Positions 1 to 6,432 of a stretch of 9,533 nucleotides of DNA are shown here, piece by piece. Made by a program: the position numbers and the translations under genes. The notes under the pieces are model-generated. The model saw only the letters and a program-made list of their open reading frames with translations, was not told where the DNA came from and searched no databases. Source of the DNA: Eubacteriales Family XIII. Incertae Sedis bacterium (GTDB lineage: Bacteria > Bacillota > Clostridia > Peptostreptococcales > Anaerovoracaceae); NCBI GenBank assembly GCA_031257215.1, contig JAIRPC010000155.1:1-9533 (forward strand), in the 5' to 3' direction. How positions within the stretch are numbered: the first letter of the stretch is position 1; every line of letters starts with the position of its first letter.

Positions 1-152
1 GCATGTCTGGCGCAACGCGCCAAAACAAAATCCCGAATAGCCGTCGGACTGAATATTAATACCTTACCACTTGGTAAGTGGGTCGCCTGCGCTCCGCATT
101 TGCCATCCGGTCAAAGCCGGCCCGACAGCCGCGGCGCGACCCCGGCGTCCCC

Positions 153-176
153 GTATTAATACAGTAGGATTAATAC
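153..176. repeat. ATTAATAC repeats with a GTATTAATAC palindrome
   Basis: The octamer ATTAATAC occurs at 55-62, 155-162 and 169-176. The last two start 14 bases apart, and the middle copy lies inside a perfect 10-base palindrome, GTATTAATAC (153-162). The copies lie 70-90 bases upstream of the candidate promoter of the first dehydratase gene, so an operator or activator site is possible. AT-rich DNA produces such words by chance, and no regulator is encoded in the window. Confidence 0.25.
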
Positions 177-242
177 ATAGCCCTAACGAGATATTCAGGA
201 TATCGGATATTATACCATATATCAAAACGGCATATCGAAAAT

Positions 243-271
243 TTGATACACTATATATATTAATATATTAT
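243..271 (+). promoter_or_regulatory. Candidate sigma70-type promoter of the dehydratase operon
   Basis: A -35 box TTGATA (243-248, 5 of 6 matches to TTGACA) is followed after 17 bases by a -10 box TATTAT (266-271, 5 of 6 matches to TATAAT). Transcription would be expected to begin near 277-281, only about 4 to 8 bases before the ATG at 285. That fits the lack of any Shine-Dalgarno there and suggests a leaderless or nearly leaderless message. The region is AT-rich against a GC-rich background, as promoters in such genomes often are, but AT richness also raises the chance of false matches. Confidence 0.45.
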
Positions 272-284
272 TGTAGTTGCAATT

Positions 285-1598
285 ATGAGCGCGGTAGATT
301 TTTTCGGAAGGACAGTAGACAGGAATTTTCGCAGGCGGCCCCGGTTCACCAGGGGCTTTATTCGGCTTGGGTATGCCGCGCAGCAGCGGCTTCTTGGGCG
401 CAGGCGCGGCGATCGGCGGCTTCCGTCGCAGATATTCCTTGAACAGGCCAGCATGAGGGCTATGCGGCGCGCGCTTTCCGACCCGTCCCGCTGCGCTCTC
501 GTGAATATGTTCGCGCCCGCGGAGCTGTTGCACGCTATGGGGCTGCACCCGCTCTGCGCCGAGGGTTTTTCGTCGTATCTCTCGGGCGGCAAATGCGAGC
601 GCGGCTATCTCGACCTCGCGTCGGAGCATGGCGTGCCTGAAACATACTGCTCGTACCACAGGGCGCTTCTCGGCGCGGTGTACGCGGGGCTGCTCCCGAA
701 GCCGCGCTTCATCATAACGTCAAGCTCCGTATGCGACGCGAACACCAGCACCTTTCGAGCGGCGGCTTCCCATTATGGTATGGAAAAATTTTACATAGAC
801 GTTCCGCACGAGGAAACCGAAAGCTCCGTGGCGTATGTGCGCTCCCAGCTCGAACAGTTCGTGTCCTTTTTGGAGGAAGGCATGGGCAGGCGCATGGACG
901 CCGACGCGCTTCGGCTGGCGGTTCGGCGCAGCAATGAAACGGTCGGCTATCAGCGCAAATTCATAGGGGAGCTGGCGCACCGCGAATTTCCGAACTATAT
1001 ATCCGCGGAGATGCACAGGATTCTCGCGGGTCACAATCTGCTGGGCACGTACGACGCGCTCGAATTTTTCCGTATGCAGTACGAGGACATACTAGGCTTC
1101 CCCGTGATAGGCGGCAACCATGATGGCGGCGGCGCGGACAGCTCCAACCATCTCTCCCGAGCGAAGCGCATCCTCTGGTGCCATGTGTTGCCCTACTACG
1201 CCGAGCCGCTGAAAGCGATATTCAATTTTTCGGACAGGCACAGGCTGCTCATCAGCGACCTGAACTTCGATCAGCTGATGGAGCTGGATGAGAGCGACGT
1301 GCTCGGCTCAATGGCCAGCCGCCTGATACGCAACCATTTCAACGGGAGCGCGCTGCGCCGCGCCGAATCGGTAACAGGGATGGCGAAGCGGCTCGGCACC
1401 GATGCCGCCATCATATTCTGTCAGTGGGGCTGCAAGCACTCCAATGGCGGAGCGTTCCTGCTGCGGGACGCGCTTGTGTCGGCGGGGGTCAAGGTCCTCG
1501 TGTTGGACGGTGATGCCGTTGACAGACGTGGCACCAACGACGGGCAGCTAGCGACGCGTATACAGGCCTTTCTTGAAATGCTGGACGGAGGCAGGTGA
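285..1598 (+). CDS. 2-hydroxyacyl-CoA dehydratase subunit, HgdB/FldC-like
   Basis: Full-length member (437 aa) of the 2-hydroxyacyl-CoA dehydratase D-component family, cytoplasmic iron-sulfur proteins that remove water from (R)-2-hydroxyacyl-CoA by a ketyl-radical mechanism after one-electron priming by an ATP-driven activase. Seen here: the stretch VNMFAPAELLHAMGLHPL (about 73-90); C122 in PETYCSYHRALLG; C150 in SSSVCDANTSTF; C379 and C383 in FCQWGCKHSNGG; and the family-like tail GQLATRIQAFLEML. C122, C150 and C383 are the likely [4Fe-4S] ligands. I chose ATG 285 because residues 5-60 resemble the N-terminus I recall for the long (about 430 aa) branch of this family, although no Shine-Dalgarno precedes it. 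The next methionine, at 453, has no better site. The stop lies 4 bases before the next gene, so the two are surely cotranscribed and are probably subunits of one enzyme. The substrate (lactoyl-, hydroxyglutaryl-, hydroxyisocaproyl-, phenyllactoyl-CoA or other) cannot be read from sequence. Confidence 0.88.
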   Translation: MSAVDFFGRTVDRNFRRRPRFTRGFIRLGYAAQQRLLGRRRGDRRLPSQIFLEQASMRAMRRALSDPSRCALVNMFAPAELLHAMGLHPLCAEGFSSYLSGGKCERGYLDLASEHGVPETYCSYHRALLGAVYAGLLPKPRFIITSSSVCDANTSTFRAAASHYGMEKFYIDVPHEETESSVAYVRSQLEQFVSFLEEGMGRRMDADALRLAVRRSNETVGYQRKFIGELAHREFPNYISAEMHRILAGHNLLGTYDALEFFRMQYEDILGFPVIGGNHDGGGADSSNHLSRAKRILWCHVLPYYAEPLKAIFNFSDRHRLLISDLNFDQLMELDESDVLGSMASRLIRNHFNGSALRRAESVTGMAKRLGTDAAIIFCQWGCKHSNGGAFLLRDALVSAGVKVLVLDGDAVDRRGTNDGQLATRIQAFLEMLDGGR

Positions 1599-1602
1599 CG
1601 CT

Positions 1603-3471
1603 ATGATAGGCTATGTCTGCAAATACACCCCGATAGAGCTGTTCGCCGGATTCGGCGCGTCCCCCTCGTTCATCCTGCCGAGCGAAAGCCCCACAGGCTA
1701 TGCGGACAGCCGCATGTGGCCAAGCATGTGCGGCTACGCGAAATCGGTCTTGCAGAGCGTCCACGGCGGCGGCTACGAGTCGGTCGTGTTCACGGACTGC
1801 TGCGACGCGATAAAGCGCGTTAGCGACATCCTCCGCGCCGACTTCGCGGAGACCAGGAGCGATTTGGGCGCAGGTGGCGAGGCTGGCGAGTGCGCTTTGC
1901 AATGTGGCGGTACGCCCGTTTTTGTGATCGGGCTGCCGCGCGTTGTCCGCGAGGACTCCATCCGCGCCTACGCCCGTAGCCTCAGAGCGTTTATCAGTGA
2001 ATACGAGAAGCACAGCGGCACGGCGTTCGACGTGCGGCTATTCATGGAGGCCTGCGAAAAAACGCCCGCTCCAGCGCAGCCCGCCGCCACAGGCTATGTC
2101 GCGTTGCTCGGTGCGCGAGTGCCGAGGTCGCTGGCGGAAAAAGCCTCCGAGCTCTGTGCTGTTCCCGTCCGCGATCTGACCTGCGCCTCGCACGAGCGCG
2201 ATTTTGCCGACATGCCGCCTGGCGCGGGCGCGGATGCGGATGCCGCGCTTGACGGGCTGCTTGTGTGGTACGCGGGCAGGCTGTTGGCGCAGCTTCCGTG
2301 CATGCGCATGAGCGACGACAGCCCCAGGGACGCGCTATGCGAAGACCAGGGCATCAAAGCGGTGGTCTACCATACGATACAGTTCTGCGACTTCTACGGG
2401 TTCGATTACGCGCGCCTACATTCGGAAAAAGGTCCGGGAAAAATCCCGACGCTGAAAATCGAAACCGACTACACGCCGTCGTCGTCGGGGCAGCTGGCTA
2501 CGCGCCTGCAAGCGTTCTTCGAGAGCGCCGATCTGCTGGCGGCTCCATCCGAGGGCAGCGGCTCACAGCCGATGACCAAGAGCGTTCAGCTGCGGGGTCT
2601 GGCACACGGCTCGGAAAAGGCCGAAAAAAATGTGGAGGGAAAAAACGTGAAAACTGCAAATTATTATTCGGGCGTAGACTGCGGCTCCACCTCGACGAAC
2701 GCGGTGATAATAGACGAGGGCGGCAATATCGCGGCGAGCGCCACCGTGCCGACGGGCGCGAACAGCGCGGATGCGGCGGCGCGGGCGATGGACGAGGCTC
2801 TCGGGCGCTTGGGTGTGCGCGGCGCGGAAGCCATAGCGGGAACTGTCGCAACGGGATACGGCAGGGCGTCGGTGCCATTCCCCGCAGGCGACGTGACCGA
2901 GATCACCTGCCACGCCAGAGGGGCGCGGGCGCTTGCGGAGGGTGCGCGCACCATTATCGACATTGGCGGACAGGACAGCAAGGTCATACGGCTCGACGAT
3001 AGCGGGGCCGTCGCGGAGTTCTCCATGAACGACAAATGCGCGGCTGGCACGGGGCGGTTTTTGGAGCTGATGGCAGATACGCTGGGCATGGGCCTTGACG
3101 AGCTGGCGGAATCCGGTCTGCACCCGAAGGAGCGCGTGGACATTTCGAGCATGTGCGCCGTGTTCGCGGAGTCGGAGGTCATCTCGCTGATAGCAGGCGG
3201 CAAGGACACGGGGGATATCGTCTGGGGCGTCAACCTCGCGATAGCAGGGCGCGTGGCGGGGATGGCGGCGCGGCTCGGCGCGGAGCCGCCGTATGTCATG
3301 ACGGGCGGCGTCGCGAAAAACGCGGGCGTGGTGAAAGCGTTCGGCGAAAAGCTGTCGGAGCGCGGCGGCGCGGGCATCACGGTAGCCGTTCCGAGCGATC
3401 CGCAGATATGCGGCGCGCTCGGCGCAGCGCTGATAGCAAGGGATGCATCCATGTTATATAATAGAAGCTGA
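1603..3471 (+). CDS. 2-hydroxyacyl-CoA dehydratase subunit fused to its HgdC/BcrA-type activase
   Basis: Two proteins in one 622-residue frame. Residues 1-312 form an HgdB/HgdA-like subunit: GYVCKYTPIELFAGFG (C6), C43, the pair C66-C67 in TDCCDAIKR, C262 in QFCDFYGFDY, and the tail SGQLATRLQAFF. A Ser/Glu/Lys-rich linker (about 313-348) joins it to a complete BadF/BcrA/HgdC ATPase (349-622). This has the phosphate loop GVDCGSTSTNAVI, TVATGYGR, a second nucleotide loop IIDIGGQDSKVI, C479 in DKCAAGTGR and C518 in SSMCAVFAESE, TGGVAKNAGV and DPQICGALGAA. The 39-residue gap between C479 and C518 equals that of the two Cys that hold the bridging [4Fe-4S] cluster of the HgdC dimer. The activase uses ATP to push one electron into the dehydratase. 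I start at ATG 1603, with GGAGG at 1587-1591; an in-frame TTG at 1573 lies inside the previous gene and has no better signal. A strong internal start at 2647 may also give the free 274-residue activase. Fusion may be real, or due to one base in an A-run at 2624-2630. Confidence 0.87.
   Translation: MIGYVCKYTPIELFAGFGASPSFILPSESPTGYADSRMWPSMCGYAKSVLQSVHGGGYESVVFTDCCDAIKRVSDILRADFAETRSDLGAGGEAGECALQCGGTPVFVIGLPRVVREDSIRAYARSLRAFISEYEKHSGTAFDVRLFMEACEKTPAPAQPAATGYVALLGARVPRSLAEKASELCAVPVRDLTCASHERDFADMPPGAGADADAALDGLLVWYAGRLLAQLPCMRMSDDSPRDALCEDQGIKAVVYHTIQFCDFYGFDYARLHSEKGPGKIPTLKIETDYTPSSSGQLATRLQAFFESADLLAAPSEGSGSQPMTKSVQLRGLAHGSEKAEKNVEGKNVKTANYYSGVDCGSTSTNAVIIDEGGNIAASATVPTGANSADAAARAMDEALGRLGVRGAEAIAGTVATGYGRASVPFPAGDVTEITCHARGARALAEGARTIIDIGGQDSKVIRLDDSGAVAEFSMNDKCAAGTGRFLELMADTLGMGLDELAESGLHPKERVDISSMCAVFAESEVISLIAGGKDTGDIVWGVNLAIAGRVAGMAARLGAEPPYVMTGGVAKNAGVVKAFGEKLSERGGAGITVAVPSDPQICGALGAALIARDASMLYNRS
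2634..2649 (+). promoter_or_regulatory. Internal ribosome binding site and GTG start for a free activase
   Basis: GGAGGGA (2634-2640) stands six bases before an in-frame GTG (2647-2649), exactly at the start of the activase domain (V349, sequence VKTANYYSGVDCGS). The same GTG overlaps a TGA (2648-2650) in the +1 frame, giving the GTGA overlap typical of translationally coupled genes. A 274-residue product is close to the usual size of HgdC-type activases (about 260). Initiation here would give separate activase from the same message. Confidence 0.6.
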
Positions 3472-3507
3472 TCGATAGGCATTTCCCGGTTTTAGGATGG
3501 ACAGAAT

Positions 3508-4422
3508 ATGGATAGAATAATCAAACCAGACGAAATTTTTGAAGTGAGCATGGGCGTTTGCGAGGGGAAGGCGGCGGGCGGCTTTCGGAAGCTGCTCGTC
3601 CTCGCGGTATTGGCGGGGGCGTTCGTCGCGTTCGGCGCGGAGAGCTCCAGCATGGCGGCGCACGCGCTTCTCGCGGACCCGCAGACCTTCGGCCTCGGCA
3701 AGGCGCTGGCGGGCGCGATATTCCCCGTAGGACTGATACTCGTCGTGATAGCGGGCGCGGAGCTTTTCACGGGCAACGTCCTCATCGCGGGTGCAGTGGC
3801 GGCGAAGCGCGTCAGCCTGAGGGCGATGCTGCGCAACTGGGGCATCGTCTACCTCGGGAATTTTATCGGCTCGGTTCTCATCGCGTGGTTCGTGGTGGAG
3901 AGCGGGCAGCTGCACGGCGGCGCGGAGCTGCTCGGCGCTATGACCATCAAGATAGCCGCGGGGAAAACCGCGCTGGGCTTCCCGTCCGCGCTCATCCTCG
4001 GCATCATGTGCAACTGGCTGGTCTGCCTTGCCGTCTGGATGGCGTTCGCAGCGCTGACTGTGCAGGGGAAAATCGCCGCGATATTCTTCCCCGTCATGGT
4101 GTTCGTGCTGTCGGGTTTTGAGCACAGCATAGCGAATATGTATTACATACCCGCAGGCATAATGGCGAAGGCGAACCCCGACTGGGTCAGCGCGGCTGCG
4201 AGCCTCGGCGTGGCTCAGGAGCAGATAGACGGTCTGTCATGGGGCTCGTTCCTGGGCGGCAACCTGGTCCCCGTGACGCTGGGCAACATCATAGGCGGCG
4301 CGGTGTTCGTGTCGCTGGCGTACCTCGCGGCATACGGCGCGGGCGCGAAGAATGGCGGCAAGGGGCAGCCGCGGGTACTGAACACCGATGAGCTGCGCGA
4401 GGCGATACGCAAGGAATGGTGA
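3508..4422 (+). CDS. Formate/nitrite transporter (FNT, FocA/NirC family) channel
   Basis: Inner-membrane channel of 304 aa, the usual size for this pentameric family, which moves formate, nitrite, hydrosulfide, lactate or acetate with or without protons. About six hydrophobic helices are visible (roughly residues 28-50, 65-88, 110-132, 158-184, 190-215, 248-275). Family signatures are present: ELFTGN with T88 at the omega-loop position, MCNWLVCLAVW, GFEHSIANMYYIP with H206 as the central pore histidine, and GNLVPVTLGNIIGG. The start is supported by AGGATGG (3494-3500), seven bases before the ATG. The gene follows the activase by 36 bases and probably shares its transcript. FocA-type channels commonly serve mixed-acid fermentation, so export of formate or another short acid made alongside the hydroxyacyl-CoA pathway is plausible. 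The substrate is not fixed by sequence, and no pyruvate formate-lyase or formate dehydrogenase gene is in the window. Confidence 0.9.
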   Translation: MDRIIKPDEIFEVSMGVCEGKAAGGFRKLLVLAVLAGAFVAFGAESSSMAAHALLADPQTFGLGKALAGAIFPVGLILVVIAGAELFTGNVLIAGAVAAKRVSLRAMLRNWGIVYLGNFIGSVLIAWFVVESGQLHGGAELLGAMTIKIAAGKTALGFPSALILGIMCNWLVCLAVWMAFAALTVQGKIAAIFFPVMVFVLSGFEHSIANMYYIPAGIMAKANPDWVSAAASLGVAQEQIDGLSWGSFLGGNLVPVTLGNIIGGAVFVSLAYLAAYGAGAKNGGKGQPRVLNTDELREAIRKEW

Positions 4423-4459
4423 TGCGCGGCATCTGCCGGATGGCCGCATGAGTTATTTT
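4422..4459 (+). terminator. Possible weak Rho-independent terminator after the channel gene
   Basis: GCGGC (4426-4430) can pair with GCCGC (4443-4447), with an imperfect extension through ATG/CAT at the ends and an inner AT/AT pair. A T-rich stretch TTATTT (4454-4459) follows after a few bases. The stem is short and the T-run interrupted, so termination would be partial at best. It lies where a break between the dehydratase/channel block and the biosynthetic block would be expected. Confidence 0.3.
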
Positions 4460-4460
4460 C

Positions 4461-4496
4461 GCAACAACAGAACAACAATAACAACGGACAAGAACA
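4461..4496 (+). promoter_or_regulatory. C/A-rich unstructured leader in place of a Shine-Dalgarno
   Basis: The 36 bases before the SDR start are almost only A and C with repeated CAA triplets, a single T and few G. No GGAGG-like site lies at the usual distance; GGACAAG (4484-4490) is the best weak candidate. CAA-rich unpaired leaders are known to help ribosome entry, partly through protein S1, so this may be the entry signal for the gene at 4497. The evidence is composition only. Confidence 0.35.
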
Positions 4497-5252
4497 ATGG
4501 ATAATACGAATAGAAAAAACAGCGACAGGACAATCCTTGTAACAGGCGCATCGAGCGGTATCGGCGCTGCCGTGGCGGAGCTGCTGCTCTCGGAGGGGTA
4601 CAGGGTCGTGGCTACGTCGCGCGACGGCGGCGCGCTCGGCGGGCTGTATGGCGGCGACAGCAATGCCGTCTGTGTGCCGTGGGATCTCTCCGACATAGGC
4701 CGCATCAAGGAATACGCCGCCGAGGTCAACAGGGCGGCGGGCGCGGTGTCAGGGCTGGTGCATTGCGCGGGCGCACAGGACGTTATGCCCCTGCACCTCA
4801 CAAAGCCCGAGCTGCTGGAACGCGTGTTCGGGCTGAACTCGTTCGCCGCCATCCTGCTGGCAGCGGCCTTCGCGAGGAAGGGCATGTATGCGGAAAGCGC
4901 GTCATTCGTGCTGGTGTCCTCGCTTTCGGCACACGAGGGCGCTCGTGGCCGCAGCGTATATGCCGCGTCCAAGGCGGCGCTGGAGGGCTTCACCGTGGCG
5001 GTGTCGCCCGAATTGTCCGACAAGGGCATCAGGGTCAACTGTGTCGCGCCGGGCATCGTGGAAACGCAGTCGGTGAAAGGCTTTCTGTCGCAGCTTTCAG
5101 CGGAGCAGAAGGAGAGCCTGCTCGGTGGCTACCCCCTGGGAATCGGCAAGCCGAACGACGTGGCGGGGCTGATTGAATTCCTGGTTTCCGACAAATCCAG
5201 ATGGATTTCAGGCAACGTGTTCACGCCAGACGGCGGGCATCTGGCGAGGTAG
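4497..5252 (+). CDS. SDR-family oxidoreductase, FabG-like 3-oxoacyl-ACP reductase
   Basis: Classical short-chain dehydrogenase/reductase of 251 aa, the normal length. It has a Rossmann dinucleotide motif TGASSGIG (about 18-25), an HCAGA variant of the NNAG motif, the catalytic S142, Y155 and K159 in the order VSSLSA...YAASK, and the family stretch GIRVNCVAPGIVET. Arg in TSRD after the second beta strand suggests NADPH preference. The C-terminus WISGNVFTPDGGH is typical of FabG-like proteins. With two carrier proteins and a KAS III-like enzyme nearby, the likely job is reduction of a beta-ketoacyl-ACP to a beta-hydroxyacyl-ACP in this pathway rather than in housekeeping fatty-acid synthesis. 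A sugar or free-substrate reductase remains possible. It begins the second gene block, behind a C/A-rich leader. Confidence 0.85.
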   Translation: MDNTNRKNSDRTILVTGASSGIGAAVAELLLSEGYRVVATSRDGGALGGLYGGDSNAVCVPWDLSDIGRIKEYAAEVNRAAGAVSGLVHCAGAQDVMPLHLTKPELLERVFGLNSFAAILLAAAFARKGMYAESASFVLVSSLSAHEGARGRSVYAASKAALEGFTVAVSPELSDKGIRVNCVAPGIVETQSVKGFLSQLSAEQKESLLGGYPLGIGKPNDVAGLIEFLVSDKSRWISGNVFTPDGGHLAR

Positions 5253-5308
5253 GCGGCAGGGGCGCGGAACGTATGCACTTGTGTTTTTGGATTGAGCGAT
5301 AGTTTGTG

Positions 5309-5325
5309 CCGCTGCGAAACAGCGG
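5309..5325 (+). other. Hairpin just upstream of the acyltransferase ribosome binding site
   Basis: CCGCTG (5309-5314) and CAGCGG (5320-5325) form a perfect six-base-pair stem around a CGAAA loop. The stem ends three bases before the GGAG (5329-5332) used by the ATG at 5339. There is no T-run, so this is not a terminator. It may help keep the ribosome binding site open or mark an mRNA processing point in the 86-base spacer. No other element is visible in that spacer. Confidence 0.35.
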
Positions 5326-5338
5326 AATGGAGTAAAAA

Positions 5339-6067
5339 ATGAAAAACATATACATAATAGGCGCAGGCGGCTTTGGGCGCGAGGTTGCCGACACGGTCTG
5401 CGCCATCAACATGGCGGCCGCCGGTGCGGAACAGCCGTACCGTATCGTGGGCTTCATAGATGAGGACGAGTCGAAATGGGGCACGCTCATCAACGGGATA
5501 GAGGTCAAAGGAGGCCTGGACTGGCTGCGCATATCCTGTACGTCTGGCGGTCTGCCGACTGCGGGTAGGCCATATGCGGACAAGCCCGGCGCAGACACCG
5601 GCGCCACGGATATGCGCCCCGCAGAAGCGGCACACGCAGTGATTGCCATTGCCGATCCAAAGGCGAAGCGCGCCATGGCGGAGAAGCTCGGCGACCTGAC
5701 AATATGGGAAACCATCATACACCCGACCGCTGTCGTCTCCCCACATGCTATAATAGAAGCTGGCACGGTTATTCAGGCAAACGCGTTCGTAAGCGCAGAC
5801 GCCCATATAGGTGGGCATTGCTGCGTGAACTGCCTGTCGTCCATAGGGCATGACGCTGTCCTCGGGGACTGCGTTTCCGTGATGAGCCATTGCGACATCA
5901 CTGGCGGAGTGCGCCTGGCTGATGACGTATATGTTGCGACCAGCGTTGCGGTCATACCCGAAATAAGCGTAGGCAAAGGCGCTTTTATCGGCGCGGGGAG
6001 CGTTGTGCTAAAGAACGTGGACGAAAATACGAGGATGCTCGGATACCCCGCAAGGCGTATCGGATAG
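5339..6067 (+). CDS. NeuD/PglD-like acyltransferase with left-handed beta-helix
   Basis: A 242-residue protein of the NeuD/PglD sugar O/N-acyltransferase family. The N-terminus IYIIGAGGFGREVADTV is the Rossmann-like sugar-nucleotide-binding half. From about residue 125 imperfect hexapeptide repeats form the trimeric left-handed beta-helix that binds acyl-CoA, ending in GYPARRIG. H171 in SSIGHDAVLGD matches the catalytic histidine region of PglD. A Gly/Pro-rich insert (about residues 60-100) between the halves lengthens it beyond the usual 210 or so residues. GGAG at 5329-5332 fixes the start. The family usually acylates UDP-amino sugars or sialic-acid-like sugars from acetyl-CoA. Next to acyl carrier protein genes, an acyl group other than acetyl is possible. 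Its presence is the best hint that this block decorates a surface glycan. Confidence 0.85.
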   Translation: MKNIYIIGAGGFGREVADTVCAINMAAAGAEQPYRIVGFIDEDESKWGTLINGIEVKGGLDWLRISCTSGGLPTAGRPYADKPGADTGATDMRPAEAAHAVIAIADPKAKRAMAEKLGDLTIWETIIHPTAVVSPHAIIEAGTVIQANAFVSADAHIGGHCCVNCLSSIGHDAVLGDCVSVMSHCDITGGVRLADDVYVATSVAVIPEISVGKGAFIGAGSVVLKNVDENTRMLGYPARRIG

Positions 6068-6084
6068 CGATAAGGAGTTTGTGG

Positions 6085-6306
6085 ATGAAGGAAAAACTGA
6101 TTGCGGAGCTGGCGGAAATACTTGAAACGGAACAGTCCGAATTAAACACGGACACCATGTTCAAGGTTGACGAGTTTGAATGGGACTCGCTGAAGGGGTT
6201 CGCGATACTCATAATGATAGAAGAAACATTTGGCGTCGAGGTTTCGGTTGACGATTTTATCGAGGCAAAGACCGTCGGCGATCTGATAGGCTTGATATCC
6301 AAATGA
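6085..6306 (+). CDS. Acyl carrier protein (first of two)
   Basis: A 73-residue acidic helical protein with the phosphopantetheine site in EWDSLKGFAILIMIEE. S35 is the serine that would carry the 4'-phosphopantetheine arm. The start is ATG 6085, preceded by AAGGAG (6072-6077) at seven bases; a TTG six bases earlier overlaps the spacer and is not needed. The gene lies 17 bases after the acyltransferase and overlaps a 39-codon frame at its stop (ATGA). Its sequence around the serine differs from that of the second carrier protein at 9326, so the two probably serve different partners. This one is placed to work with the reductase and the KAS III-like enzyme. Confidence 0.9.
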   Translation: MKEKLIAELAEILETEQSELNTDTMFKVDEFEWDSLKGFAILIMIEETFGVEVSVDDFIEAKTVGDLIGLISK

Positions 6307-6422
6307 CCAAGCATATGATTTTCGGAGCAATAATATCGCTCCATAGTCTGAGCGCCCCCGACATATCCAGGCGGGTCACAGGTAATATGTTCATGCCAGG
6401 CGGCGGGCATTTCGCAATGTGA
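6303..6422 (+). pseudogene. Remnant C-terminus of a second SDR ketoreductase (39-codon frame)
   Basis: A short frame begins at ATG 6303, overlapping the carrier-protein stop as ATGA, and ends at TGA 6420-6422. Its last 18 residues (positions 22-39) can be aligned without gaps to the tail of the SDR encoded at 4497-5252, with about 10 identities: both share SR, GN, F, P, GGH and A in register. This is the usual end of FabG-like reductases. The Rossmann fold and catalytic residues are absent, so as an enzyme it is dead. Its stop runs into GAGGAG (6421-6426), the ribosome binding site of the next gene, so translation of the scrap could couple carrier protein and KAS III expression. It may be the end of a deleted reductase gene that once sat between them. 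Confidence 0.6.
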
Positions 6423-6432
6423 GGAGCGGCAA

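Noticed and set aside
63..78. Inverted repeat CTTACC/GGTAAG as a terminator of an upstream gene
   Set aside because: The stem is six base pairs with no T-run after it, and no upstream gene end is visible in the window.
71..442. A 123-codon plus-strand frame over the leader and the first gene
   Set aside because: It overlaps the well-supported dehydratase frame, crosses AT-rich non-coding DNA and shows no family motif.
1573..1602. TTG at 1573 as the start of the fusion gene
   Set aside because: It would add ten residues lying inside the end of the previous gene. ATG 1603 has a clear GGAGG upstream, and the family N-terminus begins at MIGYVCKYTP.
2664..3482. A 272-codon minus-strand frame opposite the activase
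   Set aside because: It lies wholly antisense to a gene with intact motifs. It is Ser/Ala/Pro-rich, as expected for a shadow in GC-rich DNA, and has no ribosome binding site or domain.
4289..5056. A 255-codon minus-strand frame opposite the channel and reductase genes
   Set aside because: It crosses two real genes and the spacer between them and shows no recognisable motif, so it is a shadow.
3457..5762. A 14-base exact repeat, TATAATAGAAGCTG, at 3457-3470 and 5749-5762
   Set aside because: Both copies are read as codons of unrelated genes in different frames, and there is no wider similarity around them. The TATAAT at 3457 lacks a -35 box at the right distance, so I do not call a promoter there.
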